The translations under genes and the position numbers were made by a program. From contig NZ_FOYD01000004.1 in assembly GCF_900115905.1 (NCBI RefSeq), positions 124,001 through 188,000 on the forward strand: DNA of 64,000 bases, written 5' to 3'. Positions 18,748-30,589 of this stretch are shown here, in pieces (within the stretch, counting starts at the first letter, position 1; every line of letters starts with the position of its first letter). The notes under the pieces were generated by a model. That model was given only the letters and a program-made list of their open reading frames with translations, ran no database searches and was not told the origin of the DNA. This stretch comes from Halopseudomonas formosensis (GTDB taxonomy: Bacteria; Pseudomonadota; Gammaproteobacteria; Pseudomonadales; Pseudomonadaceae).

Positions 18748-20769
18748 TCACGCCTGGTTCGAACCCTCGCCTGCCACGGCCAGCAGGAAGCTGTATTCCT
18801 CGGCCAGCTCCTTCATCGACTGGTAGCGGCCGCTCGCGCCGCCATGCCCGGCACTCATCTGCACCCGCAGCAGCAGCGGGGCATCGTTGGTGCGATGGTG
18901 CCTGAGCTTGGCCACCCATTTGGCAGCCTCCCAGTACTGTACCCGCATGTCATGGAAGCCGGCGGTGACAAACAGGGCCGGGTAGGCCTGTTCGCGGACC
19001 TGTTCGTAGGGCGCATAGCTGCGAATGCGCTCTGCTACCTCGGGATCGTTGGGGTCGCCCCATTCCTCGTACTCGCCAACGGTCAGGGGCAGCTCGGGAT
19101 TGTTCATGGTGTTCCAGACATCAACAAAGGGCACGTCGGCCACGGCGGCGGCAAACAGCTCAGGGCGTTGGTTGAGTACATTGCCGATCAGCAGACCACC
19201 GGCGCTGCCGCCGGCGATGACCAGCTTGCCTGAGTCGGTGTAGCCCTCATCGATCAGGTGCTCGGCACAGGCGATGAAGTCGCTGAAGGTGTTGTGCTTA
19301 TGCTCCAGCTTGCCGTTCTGGTACCAGGCCTCGCCCATGTCTGCACCGCCCCGGATATGGGCTATCGCAAAGACCCAGCCGCGGTCCAGCAGGGACAGGC
19401 GGGCATGGGAGAACCAGGGATCCATGCTGGCGCCATAGGCCCCATAACCGTAGAGGTAGAGCGGGGAGGGGGCGGCCATGGCCGCGGGGCGGCCGACCAG
19501 ACTGATGGGGATGCGGGTGCCATCGGGCGCGATGGCCCACTCCCGGCGCACTTCGTAGTCGTCGGGGCTGAAGGGGCCTTCCACCGGCGTCTGCTTGAGG
19601 ATCTGCTGGCTGCCGCCGGCAAGCTCCAGGGCGCGAATCTGCGCCGGGCGATTGAGCGACTCGTAACGCAGGCGGATGCGCGGGCTGCTGTACTCCTCAC
19701 CGCCCTGCACATGGAGGCTGTAGACCGTATCGGGCATTTCCACCCGGTAGCTTTCACCCGCTGTCGGCATGACCTCGAGCCGGGGCAACCCCTGTTCGCG
19801 GTAGTGCAGCACCAGTCCGTGCTGCTGGACACTGAAATCCTCCAGAGTGCGACCGGGGTCCACATCCACCAGCAGCTCCCAGTAGGGGCGCAGTGGTCGC
19901 AGGGGGTCGGCCCGGTAGAGGGCGAAATTCTCGCCCCGATCATTGCTGCGGATCAGCAGACCCTGGGGCCCATGATCCACATGGTATTCATGGCCGCTGT
20001 GGCGGCGTGACAGCAGCTGCCAGTCGGCCGCGGGCTCATCGGCGGGTACTATCCGCACTTCGCTGGTGTTCTTGCTGTCGCTGGCAAGGATCAGCCACTG
20101 CTCGGAGCTGCTGCGATAGGCATGCAGGTAGAAGCGCTGATCGGTCTCATGGTAGACGCGCACCGCCGGTGTGCCGCGCTGCATGCGCCAGAGGGTGGCC
20201 GGGCGCGAGGATTCGTCCATGCTGATGGCGAACAGGGTAGTACTGTCGTTGGCCCAGACCAGACTGCCATCGGCGCGGTCCAGCGGCAGCTCGCTGATAT
20301 TGCCGCTGGCCAGGTGCTTTAGATACAGCTGGTATTCCTCATTGCCCTGACGATCCAGACTGTAGGCCAGCCACTGGTGGTCAGGACTGACCGCGAAATC
20401 GCCCAGCTGCAGAAAGCCATCCCCGGCCAGCAGGTTGAGGTCCAGCAGCAGCTGCTCGCGCTGGGGATCGGTTTCCAGGCTGCCATCGGCGGGGCGCGGG
20501 CTGCGAAAGTAGCGCGGGTACTCGGCACCGGCTTCGGTGCGCTGGTAGTACAACCAGGGGCCCCAGACCGCCGGCAGGGACAGATCGGTCTCGCGGATAC
20601 GGCCGCGGATCTCCTCGAACAGTTGCCCCCGCTGATCATTGTGCGCGGCAAGCCATTGCTCGGTATGCCGGTTTTCCGCGTGCAGGTGCTGGATCACTTC
20701 GTCGCTGTCGCGCTGCTCCATCCAGGCGTAGGGATCGGGCGTGGCATCACGGCGAGCTGACAGGGGCAT
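18748..20769 (-). CDS. ptrB: Oligopeptidase B (S9A serine peptidase)
   Basis: 673 residues: a seven-bladed propeller (about 70-400) and a C-terminal alpha/beta hydrolase. The catalytic triad is S522 (AGGSAGG), D607 (GFHDMRV) and H642 (SAGHGGASGR); all are 10 lower than in E. coli PtrB, so the whole protein aligns in register. It cleaves short peptides after Arg or Lys in the cytoplasm. The chosen start gives PLSARRDATPDPYAWM as the N terminus; the frame runs 25 codons further upstream but that would overlap the divergent gene. Confidence 0.94.
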   Translation of the reverse strand: MPLSARRDATPDPYAWMEQRDSDEVIQHLHAENRHTEQWLAAHNDQRGQLFEEIRGRIRETDLSLPAVWGPWLYYQRTEAGAEYPRYFRSPRPADGSLETDPQREQLLLDLNLLAGDGFLQLGDFAVSPDHQWLAYSLDRQGNEEYQLYLKHLASGNISELPLDRADGSLVWANDSTTLFAISMDESSRPATLWRMQRGTPAVRVYHETDQRFYLHAYRSSSEQWLILASDSKNTSEVRIVPADEPAADWQLLSRRHSGHEYHVDHGPQGLLIRSNDRGENFALYRADPLRPLRPYWELLVDVDPGRTLEDFSVQQHGLVLHYREQGLPRLEVMPTAGESYRVEMPDTVYSLHVQGGEEYSSPRIRLRYESLNRPAQIRALELAGGSQQILKQTPVEGPFSPDDYEVRREWAIAPDGTRIPISLVGRPAAMAAPSPLYLYGYGAYGASMDPWFSHARLSLLDRGWVFAIAHIRGGADMGEAWYQNGKLEHKHNTFSDFIACAEHLIDEGYTDSGKLVIAGGSAGGLLIGNVLNQRPELFAAAVADVPFVDVWNTMNNPELPLTVGEYEEWGDPNDPEVAERIRSYAPYEQVREQAYPALFVTAGFHDMRVQYWEAAKWVAKLRHHRTNDAPLLLRVQMSAGHGGASGRYQSMKELAEEYSFLLAVAGEGSNQA

Positions 20770-20836
20770 GGGTTTAAGACTCCAGGGACAAAAAAAGATA
20801 TTATAGCTGTTCGTTCTTTCACTATCGGTTGCCAGC

Positions 20837-21196
20837 ATGTTCAACGAAGCGGAATACCAGACAGTGTGGATGATTTATCTGGCGGCAGCAGTCTGTTGCT
20901 GGCTGGCCTGGACACAGTTGACCCGCTGGATCGGCTGGTGGTTCATTCGCGAACCGCTCTGGATCCTGATGGCGGTGATCCTGTTCACCCCGTCCAGGGT
21001 GAACCCTATGGAACCCTGGCAGGCACCGGCGTTCATCGGCTGGCTGCTGGAGACCCTGCTGGGTACCGGTGGAGATACGGCGGCGCTGCTGGCGCAGCTG
21101 GCGCTGGTGGGGTCCCTGGCGATGGTGGCCTATCTGGGCTTTGTCTGCCTGCGGCTGGGCTGGCGACACTGGCGGGGCGGCAGAACTGCCGCCTGA
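20837..21196 (+). CDS. Small conserved membrane protein of unknown function
   Basis: 119 residues with about three hydrophobic segments (roughly 9-27, 35-52 and 82-107), many Trp residues (LAWTQLTRWIGWWFIREPLW) and a basic C terminus (RLGWRHWRGGRTAA), suggesting a cytoplasmic tail. I recognise no domain. It starts divergently, 67 bp from ptrB. A similar small membrane gene sits next to the oligopeptidase gene in P. aeruginosa, as far as I recall. It ends 9 bp before the opposing TetR gene. Confidence 0.75.
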   Translation: MFNEAEYQTVWMIYLAAAVCCWLAWTQLTRWIGWWFIREPLWILMAVILFTPSRVNPMEPWQAPAFIGWLLETLLGTGGDTAALLAQLALVGSLAMVAYLGFVCLRLGWRHWRGGRTAA

Positions 21197-21205
21197 TCAG
21201 CTGGG

Positions 21206-21784
21206 TTACTCTTCGCTCTTCTGCTCGTACATCAGGCGCGCCAGGCGCATGATCTGTTCCTGGAATTCGGTGCGCTGGCTGTCGGTCATGGGGCAGATGC
21301 CGATCTGCTCGAACAGGCGGTAACCGCGCACGGAGAAGAACAGCACGGCGGCCTGGGCCAGGCCCAGCGGGGACTTCTCGAGAATGTTGAACAGTCCCTG
21401 GACATCGTCGGAGGTCGTCTGCAGCAGGGCAGGGTTGCTCGCGGCGGCGGCGAAGATAGCCGAATCCAGGTTCTTTTCCTCGGTGGACTCGCTCATGTTG
21501 CTCAGCAGCAATGCCTTGAGTTCGCGCATGGGTTCGTCCGGCAGCACGCTCTCATAGGCGTTCCAGCGCACCCGGAAGCGCTCCAGGCGGTGTTCGATCA
21601 TGGCTGTCAGCAGGGCTTCGCGATTCGGGAACAGGGTGCTCAGGGTGGCCTCATCCACACCGGTGCGTTCGCTCAGGGTGGCAAAGGTCAGCTGGGAGGC
21701 GCCGAGTTCACTGACAATGGCTTCCGCCGCGCGGAACAGGCTCAGGTGAAGTGATTGGGTCTGTTTCTGGTTGCTGCTGTCCAC
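21206..21784 (-). CDS. TetR/AcrR family transcriptional regulator
   Basis: 192 residues. A TetR-type helix-turn-helix is near the N terminus (LTFATLSERTGVDEATLSTL, about 27-46), followed by an all-helical ligand or dimer domain. I start at GTG 21784, preceded by AAGAGG at good spacing; the frame is open 25 codons further to an ATG without a ribosome site. No divergent target gene adjoins it, so its regulon is unknown. It is transcribed towards the small membrane gene. Confidence 0.85.
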   Translation of the reverse strand: MDSSNQKQTQSLHLSLFRAAEAIVSELGASQLTFATLSERTGVDEATLSTLFPNREALLTAMIEHRLERFRVRWNAYESVLPDEPMRELKALLLSNMSESTEEKNLDSAIFAAAASNPALLQTTSDDVQGLFNILEKSPLGLAQAAVLFFSVRGYRLFEQIGICPMTDSQRTEFQEQIMRLARLMYEQKSEE

Positions 21785-21935
21785 TGCGGAAACCTCTTGG
21801 TTAGGACGTCTGGAGCGAGGCGGCAACAGAATGGCGGGTGTCTGTCGCCCTCGTATCATTGCCGCATAGGGTACGACTTCGGGGCGGCACAGGCGAGTGA
21901 TTTTTACCTGCCGGATAGTATAGCGGGCCAGAAAC

Positions 21936-21965
21936 GGAAAAACCCGGCCGTGGCCGGGTTTTCCT
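21936..21965 (-). terminator. Intrinsic terminator of the cold-shock gene
   Basis: On the minus strand the stem AACCCGGC / GCCGGGTT is followed by TTTTTCC, a classic rho-independent terminator about 20 bp after the stop. The plus strand also ends in GGGTTTTCC, so it may act both ways. Confidence 0.85.
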
Positions 21966-21980
21966 CTTCAGAGTCGGGGA

Positions 21981-22187
21981 TTAGCCGATGATCTGAATGT
22001 TTGCAGCTTGCTTGCCCTTGGGGCCAGTAGTGATGTCGAAGGACACCTTCTGGTTTTCCGCCAGGGACTTGAAGCCTTGAACCTTGATTTCGGAGAAGTG
22101 GGCGAACAGATCGTCACCGCCGCCGTCCGGAGTAATGAAGCCGAAGCCTTTGGTGTCGTTGAACCACTTAACTGTACCAGTTGCCAT
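21981..22187 (-). CDS. CspA-family cold-shock protein
   Basis: 68 residues forming a single OB-fold cold-shock domain. The RNA-binding motifs are KGFGFITP (RNP1) and DLFAHFS (RNP2-like). Such proteins melt RNA secondary structure; this one most resembles CspA/CspD-type proteins of Pseudomonas, and I cannot say which paralogue. AGGA lies about 8 bases before the ATG. It has a long upstream leader and its own terminator, so it is monocistronic. Confidence 0.95.
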   Translation of the reverse strand: MATGTVKWFNDTKGFGFITPDGGGDDLFAHFSEIKVQGFKSLAENQKVSFDITTGPKGKQAANIQIIG

Positions 22188-22518
22188 TTCAGATAATTCC
22201 TATCAAATTGAAATACTTGAGCAAAGATTGCTCAATTAATAGCGTGGGAATCAAAGATCGCGAGAATGACAAACTTACGTACTGAAAGTGCGCTTGCAGC
22301 CTACTACTCTATCTCTTGAAAACCTACGCGCTCACTTTGCCCCTTTGCACCGATCAAGTCAAGAAATTAGTTTTGTCGAGTTGGGGGCAAGCAAACGATT
22401 TTCAGTATACGTCAGTTTCCAGAAATAGCACGCCTTTCGTCGGAATTTTTCAATAAAGCTTGCAGACCCCGTTCCACGGGGTCTACGGGCGTTCTCGCAG
22501 GGCGGAATCTGCCCTTGA
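22188..22518 (-). promoter_or_regulatory. Long AT-richer leader and promoter region of the cold-shock gene
   Basis: This 331-bp gap is clearly richer in A+T than its surroundings. It contains a perfect 8-bp hairpin (TTGAGCAA / TTGCTCAA, loop 3) at 22217-22235, about 30 bases before the start codon. Further upstream on the minus strand is a TATACT that could be a -10 site (about 22400), though its -35 is poor. That would give a 5' leader of roughly 200 bases, as expected for cold-inducible csp mRNAs. The promoter assignment is tentative. The aceK terminator lies at its far end. Confidence 0.45.
22464..22484 (-). terminator. Probable aceK terminator
   Basis: A perfect 8-bp stem (AGACCCCG / CGGGGTCT) with a 5-base loop lies 35 bp beyond the aceK stop on the minus strand and is followed by GCAAGCTTTATTG, a weak T-rich tail. 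Confidence 0.6.
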
Positions 22519-24249
22519 TCAGACCCGCTCCAGGTCCTTTTCCTCGGGCCGGTGATAGGGGTAGACGTCAATCACTTTTCCCTCGCGGATCTGCTGCTGG
22601 AGGCCTTTCCAGTAATCGGCGTCAAACAGCTCCCCGTGCATCTGGGCGAACATCCTGCGCAGGCGTACATCGGCAAACAGGAATACCGGGAATTCCTCCG
22701 GAAACACATCATTGGGACCGACCGAATACCAGGGCTCGGAAGACATCTCCTGTTCCGGATACAGTGGCTCGGGAATATGCCGGAAATTCACCTCGGTGAG
22801 GTAGCAGATCTCGTCATAGTCGTAGAACACCACCCGCCCATGACGGGTGACGCCGAAGTTCTTCAACAGCATGTCGCCGGGGAAGATGTTGGCCGCCGCC
22901 AGCTGCTTGATCGCCAGCCCGTAATCCATCAGCGCCTCGCGGGTCTGGCTTTCGCTGGCGGTTTCCAGATAGATGTTCAGCGGGATCATGCGCCGCTCCG
23001 TCCAGCACTGGCGGATCAGCACGGTATCGCCCTCCAGCACCACCATGGAAGGGGCGACCTCCAGCAATTCGGCCAGGCACTCGGGCTCGAAACTGTCCCG
23101 GTGGAAGCGGAAGTCGGCAAAATCCTGGGTATCAGCCATGCGGCCGACCCGGTCATGGCGCTTCACCAGTCGGTACTTCTCGATCACGGTGGCGCGGTTG
23201 ACATGCTTGGAGGGGGAGAACCTGTCCTTGATTATCTTGAACACGGTATTGAAGCCGGTCAGGGTGAAGACGGTCATCACCATGCCGCGGACACCCTCGG
23301 CCATGACGAACCTGTCCTCGGGATTGCGTGCCATATAGTCGATCAGGGCGCGGTAGAACTCGGATTTGCCCTGCTTGTAGAAGCCCAGCGCGGTGTACAG
23401 CTCGGCAACCTGCTTGCTCGGCATCAGGCGCTTGAGGAAGTTCACCATTTCCACTGGTACCGCCACATCCACCATGAAGTAGGAGCGGGTGAAGGAGAAG
23501 ATGATCGACACCTCCGATTCGTCGGTGATCAGGGTATCGACACTGATGCCTTCATTGTCGCGGTGAACCAGGGCCAGTACGAAGGGCCATTTCTCCCCCT
23601 GGCTCAGGATGCGCCCCACCAGATAGGCGCCTTTGTTGCGATAGAACACCGGCTGGATCAGCTCCACGGTCAGGCCGTGATCGAGCTGGGCCCAGTCCGG
23701 CAGGCCCTGGCGCAGGCAGTGCACCATGAGCTGGCAATCACGCTCGTAGTCGGCCCAGGGGACATCGAAGCTGTATTCGTCGAGAATCTGCCGCGCCAGG
23801 CCCATCAGACAGCCGCCAGAGATGAAGCCCCGGGTCAGGGGGATGCGCGACGGTGGGCGCACCGCCGGACGGGTACTGTGAACGAACATGGTCCGGTCGC
23901 TGATCTGGTCATGGCGGTGCATCTTGAAGAAGACCGAGTTGAACCAGGTTTCCGCCAGGTCATCATCGAACCGGCCGTCGATCAGCTCGATGAAGGCTGC
24001 CTTGATCTCGGGCCAGCGGTCGGCATCGAGAATGTCCTTGCAGGCCGGATCGGCCGATAGGCGGTCACGGGTCTCAAATATGCGTTCGTCATAGAGGTTG
24101 ATCCGCGCCGTCGAAGCTTCCTGTATCTCGGCCCACTGGGCCTGTTCGAATCGGGCGCGGGCGCCCATGGTCAGCTCGCGGAAAGCCGTGCGGTAGTCAT
24201 CGAAAGCGTCCAGCAGACGACGGGCAATGTGGGCAGCAGAGTCTGACAT
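22519..24249 (-). CDS. aceK: Isocitrate dehydrogenase kinase/phosphatase AceK
   Basis: 576 residues, family length. A bifunctional enzyme that phosphorylates isocitrate dehydrogenase to divert carbon into the glyoxylate shunt and reverses the reaction. The ATP-binding segment [14 protein letters not shown] lies mid-protein. Kinase-fold stretches follow: [20 protein letters not shown] carries the catalytic acidic residues. Here it stands alone, not in an aceBA operon, which is usual for Pseudomonas. A hairpin terminator follows. Confidence 0.97.
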   Translation of the reverse strand: MSDSAAHIARRLLDAFDDYRTAFRELTMGARARFEQAQWAEIQEASTARINLYDERIFETRDRLSADPACKDILDADRWPEIKAAFIELIDGRFDDDLAETWFNSVFFKMHRHDQISDRTMFVHSTRPAVRPPSRIPLTRGFISGGCLMGLARQILDEYSFDVPWADYERDCQLMVHCLRQGLPDWAQLDHGLTVELIQPVFYRNKGAYLVGRILSQGEKWPFVLALVHRDNEGISVDTLITDESEVSIIFSFTRSYFMVDVAVPVEMVNFLKRLMPSKQVAELYTALGFYKQGKSEFYRALIDYMARNPEDRFVMAEGVRGMVMTVFTLTGFNTVFKIIKDRFSPSKHVNRATVIEKYRLVKRHDRVGRMADTQDFADFRFHRDSFEPECLAELLEVAPSMVVLEGDTVLIRQCWTERRMIPLNIYLETASESQTREALMDYGLAIKQLAAANIFPGDMLLKNFGVTRHGRVVFYDYDEICYLTEVNFRHIPEPLYPEQEMSSEPWYSVGPNDVFPEEFPVFLFADVRLRRMFAQMHGELFDADYWKGLQQQIREGKVIDVYPYHRPEEKDLERV

Positions 24250-24318
24250 GTAGGCTCCTGTAACCTGTAAAGTGCTCAGGATAGCCAGTCGCCGGGGTGG
24301 ACGGAAGCGGGGCGGGGG

Positions 24319-24351
24319 AAAAATTCGGTACCGGCCGTAGCCGGTACCGAA
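24319..24351 (-). terminator. Strong intrinsic terminator of cysK
   Basis: On the minus strand a perfect 12-bp stem (TTCGGTACCGGC / GCCGGTACCGAA, loop TACG) is followed directly by TTTTTCC, 7 bp after the cysK stop. Confidence 0.9.
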
Positions 24352-24358
24352 GCCGGGA

Positions 24359-25333
<975 letters not shown>

Positions 25334-25553
25334 GATCTGCTCCTTGAATATCTTTGCTGGGAACAGCCTATGCCCCGACCGGGAAGGCGTCAATCGGGGA
25401 GGCGCGCCCCGTTGCGAGGACGCGATAGCGGAGACGGAATGATATCGTGAATACCTTGCCTGCGTTTACACCCATTCCGGGCCCGGGATATAGTCCGGGG
25501 CTGTCCATCGGTTGATCCCCGGCCAGCGCCGGGCCTGGCTCAAGGAATTTTTC

Positions 25554-26399
<846 letters not shown>

Positions 26400-26407
26400 G
26401 TGCTTTC

Positions 26408-26445
26408 ACCCTCTCCCCAGCCCTCTCCCGTCAAGGGAGAGGGGG
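26408..26445. repeat. REP-like hairpin repeat
   Basis: A perfect 9-bp inverted repeat (CCCTCTCCC / GGGAGAGGG, 5-base loop), preceded by a partial direct copy CCCTCTCCCC. This sequence type is a common dispersed palindrome in Pseudomonas and Xanthomonas genomes. It lies between moxR and the VWA gene, where it could attenuate or protect the transcript. Confidence 0.6.
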
Positions 26446-26474
26446 TTGTTCCGAGTATCACTGAGGGGCGATAG

Positions 26475-27653
26475 ATGCTACTCAATCTATTCAATGAGAT
26501 GCGCGCAGCCAAGGTGCCGGTTTCGGTGCGTGAGCTGCTGGACCTGATCAATGCACTGAAACACCACGTGGTGTTTGCCGATATGGACGAGTTCTACTAT
26601 CTGGCCCGCACCGTGATGGTCAAGGACGAGCGTCATTTCGACAAGTTCGACCGCGCCTTCGCCGCCTATTTCAATGGCCTGCAGAACCTCGACGAGCTGC
26701 TCCAGGCGCTGATCCCGGAGGACTGGCTGCGCAAGGAGTTCGAGCGCCTGCTCACCGACGAGGAAAAGGCCCAGATCCAGTCCCTGGGTGGGCTCGACAA
26801 GCTGATCGAGGAGTTCAAGAAGCGCCTCGAGGAGCAGAAGGAGCGCCACGCCGGTGGCAACAAGTGGATAGGCACCGGTGGTACCAGTCCCTTCGGTTCC
26901 GGCGGCTACAACCCCATGGGCATCCGGGTCGGTGATGCCGGGCAGCGTCAGGGGCGAGCGGCCAAGGTCTGGGAGATGCGCGAGTACAAGAACCTCGACG
27001 ATCAGGTGGAGCTGGGTACGCGCAACATCAAGGTGGCCCTGCGCCGGCTGCGCAAGTTCGCCCGAACCGGTGCGGCCGAGGAGCTGGACATCGACAGCAC
27101 CATCGACCACACCGCCCGGGATGGCGGGCTGCTGAACATCCAGATGCGCCCCGAGCGGCACAATGCGGTCAAGCTGCTGCTGCTGTTCGATATCGGCGGC
27201 TCGATGGACTCGCACATCAAGGTCTGCGAGGAACTGTTCTCGGCCTGCCGTACCGAGTTCAAGCATCTGGAGTACTATTATTTCCACAACTGCATCTACG
27301 AATCGGTGTGGAAGGACAACATGCGCCGGACCCAGGAGCGGATTCCGACCATGGATGTGATCCACAAGTACGGTTCCGACTACAAGGTGGTGATTGTCGG
27401 TGACGCGGCCATGGCGCCCTACGAGATCACCCAGCCCGGCGGCAGCGTGGAACACTGGAACGAGGAAGCGGGGCACGTCTGGATCACCCGCCTGCGGGAG
27501 AAATTCCCCAAGATGATCTGGATCAACCCCTACCCGAAGGACGCCTGGGGCTACACCACCTCGACCCGCATCATCCAGGATCTGATGGAAGATCAGATGT
27601 ACCCGCTGACGCTGGAAGGGCTGGAGCAGGGTATGCGGTATCTGGCCAAATAG
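26475..27653 (+). CDS. VWA-domain protein (CoxE-like), partner of MoxR
   Basis: 392 residues. The N-terminal helical region (1-130) is followed by a Gly-rich linker (GGNKWIGTGGTSPFGSGGYN) and a C-terminal von Willebrand factor A domain from about residue 230. The metal site is DIGGSMDSH, a D-x-G-x-S MIDAS motif, with IVGDAAM further on. MoxR-VWA pairs are thought to load or remodel a client protein; the client here is unknown. GAGGGG precedes the ATG at good spacing. Its stop adjoins the next small gene. Confidence 0.92.
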   Translation: MLLNLFNEMRAAKVPVSVRELLDLINALKHHVVFADMDEFYYLARTVMVKDERHFDKFDRAFAAYFNGLQNLDELLQALIPEDWLRKEFERLLTDEEKAQIQSLGGLDKLIEEFKKRLEEQKERHAGGNKWIGTGGTSPFGSGGYNPMGIRVGDAGQRQGRAAKVWEMREYKNLDDQVELGTRNIKVALRRLRKFARTGAAEELDIDSTIDHTARDGGLLNIQMRPERHNAVKLLLLFDIGGSMDSHIKVCEELFSACRTEFKHLEYYYFHNCIYESVWKDNMRRTQERIPTMDVIHKYGSDYKVVIVGDAAMAPYEITQPGGSVEHWNEEAGHVWITRLREKFPKMIWINPYPKDAWGYTTSTRIIQDLMEDQMYPLTLEGLEQGMRYLAK

Positions 27654-27664
27654 TGAAACAGATC

Positions 27665-27883
27665 ATGCCACTCAAGCCCGGGCGCTATCGCCACTATAAA
27701 GGAAAGGACTATCAGGTCATCGGCATCGCCCGGCATTCGGAGACCGGCGAGCAGCTGGTGGTCTACCGCACACTCTATGGCGACTTCGACCTCTGGGTAC
27801 GCCCCGTTGGAATGTTCACCGAAGAGGTCGAGGTCGACGGCGAGTCATCTCCACGCTTTACCTTTATCAGCGAAGACGTGTAG
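27665..27883 (+). CDS. DUF1653 domain protein
   Basis: 72 residues starting MPLKPGRYRHYKGKDYQVIG, the usual start of the DUF1653 family, whose function is unknown. It is a compact beta-rich domain (VVYRTLYGDFDLWVRP). A GTG at 27653 would add four residues and overlap the VWA stop; I prefer the ATG because it aligns with the family. It is probably the third gene of the MoxR-VWA transcript. Confidence 0.85.
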   Translation: MPLKPGRYRHYKGKDYQVIGIARHSETGEQLVVYRTLYGDFDLWVRPVGMFTEEVEVDGESSPRFTFISEDV

Positions 27884-27975
27884 GCTCTGGCCCTCCGGAC
27901 CTGCCGTTCGTCGGCGGGTCGTCGGCTCCGGCGGCGCGGGCCACCGCATTCATTGATTGAGGAACACCAATACCC

Positions 27976-30585
27976 ATGGGAAAAGCACTGGTCATTGTGG
28001 AGTCACCAGCCAAGGCGAAGACGATCAACAAGTATCTTGGCAATGACTTTGTGGTGAAGTCGAGCATCGGACATATCCGCGATCTGCCCACCAGTGGCAG
28101 CAGCAAGACCGAGAGCAAACCCAAGGGTGCCAAGGCGGCTTCGGACATCGACAAGGCGACCAAGGCAAAGATGCAGCTGGTCAGCCGCATGGGCGTTGAC
28201 CCCGAGAACGGCTGGAAGGCCCGCTACGAGATACTGCCCGGCAAGGAAAAGGTCATCGACGAACTGCGTCGTCTGGCCCGGGAAGCCGACACTATCTATC
28301 TGGCAACGGACTTGGACCGCGAGGGGGAGGCGATTGCCTGGCACCTGCGCGAGTCCATCGGCGGTGATGAATCCCGCTACCGTCGGGTGGTGTTCAACGA
28401 GATTACCAAGAAGGCCATCCAGGAGGCCTTCTCCCAGCCGGGCGAGCTGGACATGAACCGGGTCAACGCCCAGCAGGCGCGGCGTTTTCTGGACCGGGTG
28501 GTCGGCTACATGGTGTCACCGCTGTTGTGGCAGAAGATCGCCCGCGGTCTGTCCGCCGGCCGCGTGCAGTCGGTGGCGGTCAAGCTGATCGTCGACCGCG
28601 AGCGTGAAATCCGCGCCTTCGTGCCGGAAGAATTCTGGGAAGTGCACGCTGACCTGACCACACCCAAGAGCGAGTCCGTGCGCTTCGAGGTGGTCAAGGA
28701 GAATGGCGAGGCCTTCCGTCCGCTGAACAAGGAGCAGACTGACAAGGCACTGGCCCAGCTCAGGGCGGCCAGTTACCGCGTCACCAAGCGGGATGCGCGG
28801 CCGACCACTACCAAGCCGAGTGCGCCCTTCATTACCTCCACCCTGCAGCAGGCCGCCAGCACGCGGCTGGGCTTCAGCGTGAAGAAGACCATGATGATGG
28901 CCCAGCGGCTGTACGAAGCGGGTTACATCACCTACATGCGTACCGACTCGACCAACCTGTCAGCCGATGCCGTGAGCATGGCGCGGGGATATATCGAGAA
29001 GAATTTCGGCGCCCAGTACCTGCCCGAGACACCTAATGTCTATGGCAGCAAGGCCAACGCCCAGGAAGCTCACGAAGCCATCCGTCCCTCGGATGTGAAG
29101 CTCAAGGCCACCGATCTCAAGGGCATGGAGCGTGACGCCGAGCGCCTCTACGAGCTGATCTGGCGCCAGTTCGTGGCCTGCCAGATGCCGCCGGCGCGCT
29201 ACCTGTCGACCACCATCACCGCCCAGGCCGGCAATTTCGAGCTGCGTGCCCGTGGCCGCATCCTGCAGTTCGACGGTTTCACCCGGGTGCTGCCGCCCCA
29301 GGGCAAGGGTGGCGAAGATGAGGTGCTGCCGGACATGCAGGTGGATAACGAGCTGGGTCTGGTCCGTCTGGACCCCAAGCAGCACTTCACCAAGCCCCCG
29401 GCACGCTATTCCGAAGCCAGTCTGGTCAAGGAGCTGGAGAAGCGCGGTATCGGCCGTCCGTCGACCTACGCGTCCATCATCTCGACCATTCAGGAGCGTG
29501 GCTATGTCACCCTGAACAACCGCCGTTTCTACGCGGAGAAGATGGGTGACATCGTGACCGAGCGCCTCAACGAGAGCTTCCCCAACCTGATGGGCTACGA
29601 CTTCACCGCCCGCATGGAGGAGTCGCTGGATGACGTGGCCGAAGGTGAGGTGCCCTGGAAGGAGGTGCTCGACCGTTTCTATGCCGATTTCAAGCAGAAG
29701 CTCGAGGCAGCCGGTTCCAGCGAGGAAGGCAAGGGCATGCGCGCCAACCAGCCCACACCGACAGATATCCCCTGCGTCGAGTGCGGTCGGCCGATGATGA
29801 TACGGACTGCTTCCACCGGGGTGTTCCTCGGTTGTTCCGGTTATGCCCTGCCGCCCAAGGAGCGCTGCAAGGCGACCGTCAATCTGGTACCCGGTAACGA
29901 GGTGGCAGCGGATGACGATGAGGGTGAATCCCGGGTACTGCGGGCCAAGCGCCGCTGCCCGATCTGCTCGACGGCAATGGACAGCTACCTGGTCGACGAG
30001 CGCCGCAAGCTGCATGTGTGCGGCAACAATCCCGACTGCAGCGGCTTCGAGGTGGAGCAGGGGCAGTTCAAGATCAAGGGCTATGATGGTCCGGTGATCG
30101 AATGCGACAAGTGCGGCAGCGACATGCAGCTCAAGACCGGCCGGTTCGGCAAGTACTTCGGCTGCACCAATGCGCAGTGCAAGAACACCCGCAAGCTGCT
30201 GCGCAACGGCGAGGCGGCACCGCCCAAGATGGATCCGGTGCTGATGCCGGAGCTGCGCTGCGAGAAGGTGGATGACGTCTACGTTCTGCGCGATGGGGCC
30301 TCTGGTCTGTTCCTGGCCGCCAGCCAGTTTCCCAAGAATCGCGAGACCCGCGCGCCTCTGGTGCGCGAGCTGTTGCCCCACGCCGAGGCGATAGATCCCA
30401 AGTACCATTTCCTGCTCGAGGCACCGGTCGCCGATCCGGATGGGAATCCCACCGTGGTGCGCTACAGTCGCAAGAGCAAGGAGCAGTACGTGCAGAGTGA
30501 GATCGAGGGCAAGCCGACCGGTTGGCGTGCCTTCCATGATGGCAAGAACTGGGTGATCGAGGACGGCCGCAAGGTCAAGGGGTAA
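27976..30585 (+). CDS. topA: DNA topoisomerase I
   Basis: Relaxes negatively supercoiled DNA. 869 residues: TOPRIM domain at the start ([19 protein letters not shown], with [11 protein letters not shown]), the catalytic tyrosine Y320 in [12 protein letters not shown], and three C-terminal four-cysteine zinc fingers beginning CVECG (about 596), CPICS (about 657) and CDKCG (about 712). Y320 is one more than E. coli Y319, so the N-terminal half is in register. A GAGGAA lies about 11 bases before the ATG. Confidence 0.98.
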   Translation: MGKALVIVESPAKAKTINKYLGNDFVVKSSIGHIRDLPTSGSSKTESKPKGAKAASDIDKATKAKMQLVSRMGVDPENGWKARYEILPGKEKVIDELRRLAREADTIYLATDLDREGEAIAWHLRESIGGDESRYRRVVFNEITKKAIQEAFSQPGELDMNRVNAQQARRFLDRVVGYMVSPLLWQKIARGLSAGRVQSVAVKLIVDREREIRAFVPEEFWEVHADLTTPKSESVRFEVVKENGEAFRPLNKEQTDKALAQLRAASYRVTKRDARPTTTKPSAPFITSTLQQAASTRLGFSVKKTMMMAQRLYEAGYITYMRTDSTNLSADAVSMARGYIEKNFGAQYLPETPNVYGSKANAQEAHEAIRPSDVKLKATDLKGMERDAERLYELIWRQFVACQMPPARYLSTTITAQAGNFELRARGRILQFDGFTRVLPPQGKGGEDEVLPDMQVDNELGLVRLDPKQHFTKPPARYSEASLVKELEKRGIGRPSTYASIISTIQERGYVTLNNRRFYAEKMGDIVTERLNESFPNLMGYDFTARMEESLDDVAEGEVPWKEVLDRFYADFKQKLEAAGSSEEGKGMRANQPTPTDIPCVECGRPMMIRTASTGVFLGCSGYALPPKERCKATVNLVPGNEVAADDDEGESRVLRAKRRCPICSTAMDSYLVDERRKLHVCGNNPDCSGFEVEQGQFKIKGYDGPVIECDKCGSDMQLKTGRFGKYFGCTNAQCKNTRKLLRNGEAAPPKMDPVLMPELRCEKVDDVYVLRDGASGLFLAASQFPKNRETRAPLVRELLPHAEAIDPKYHFLLEAPVADPDGNPTVVRYSRKSKEQYVQSEIEGKPTGWRAFHDGKNWVIEDGRKVKG

Positions 30586-30589
30586 TCCC

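Noticed and set aside
22359-22571. 70-codon minus-strand frame upstream of the cold-shock gene
   Set aside because: Runs through the aceK terminator and leader; composition not protein-like.
27898-27920. Hairpin GACCTGCCG / CGGCGGGTC before topA
   Set aside because: One G-U pair, no T-run; could be chance in GC-rich DNA.
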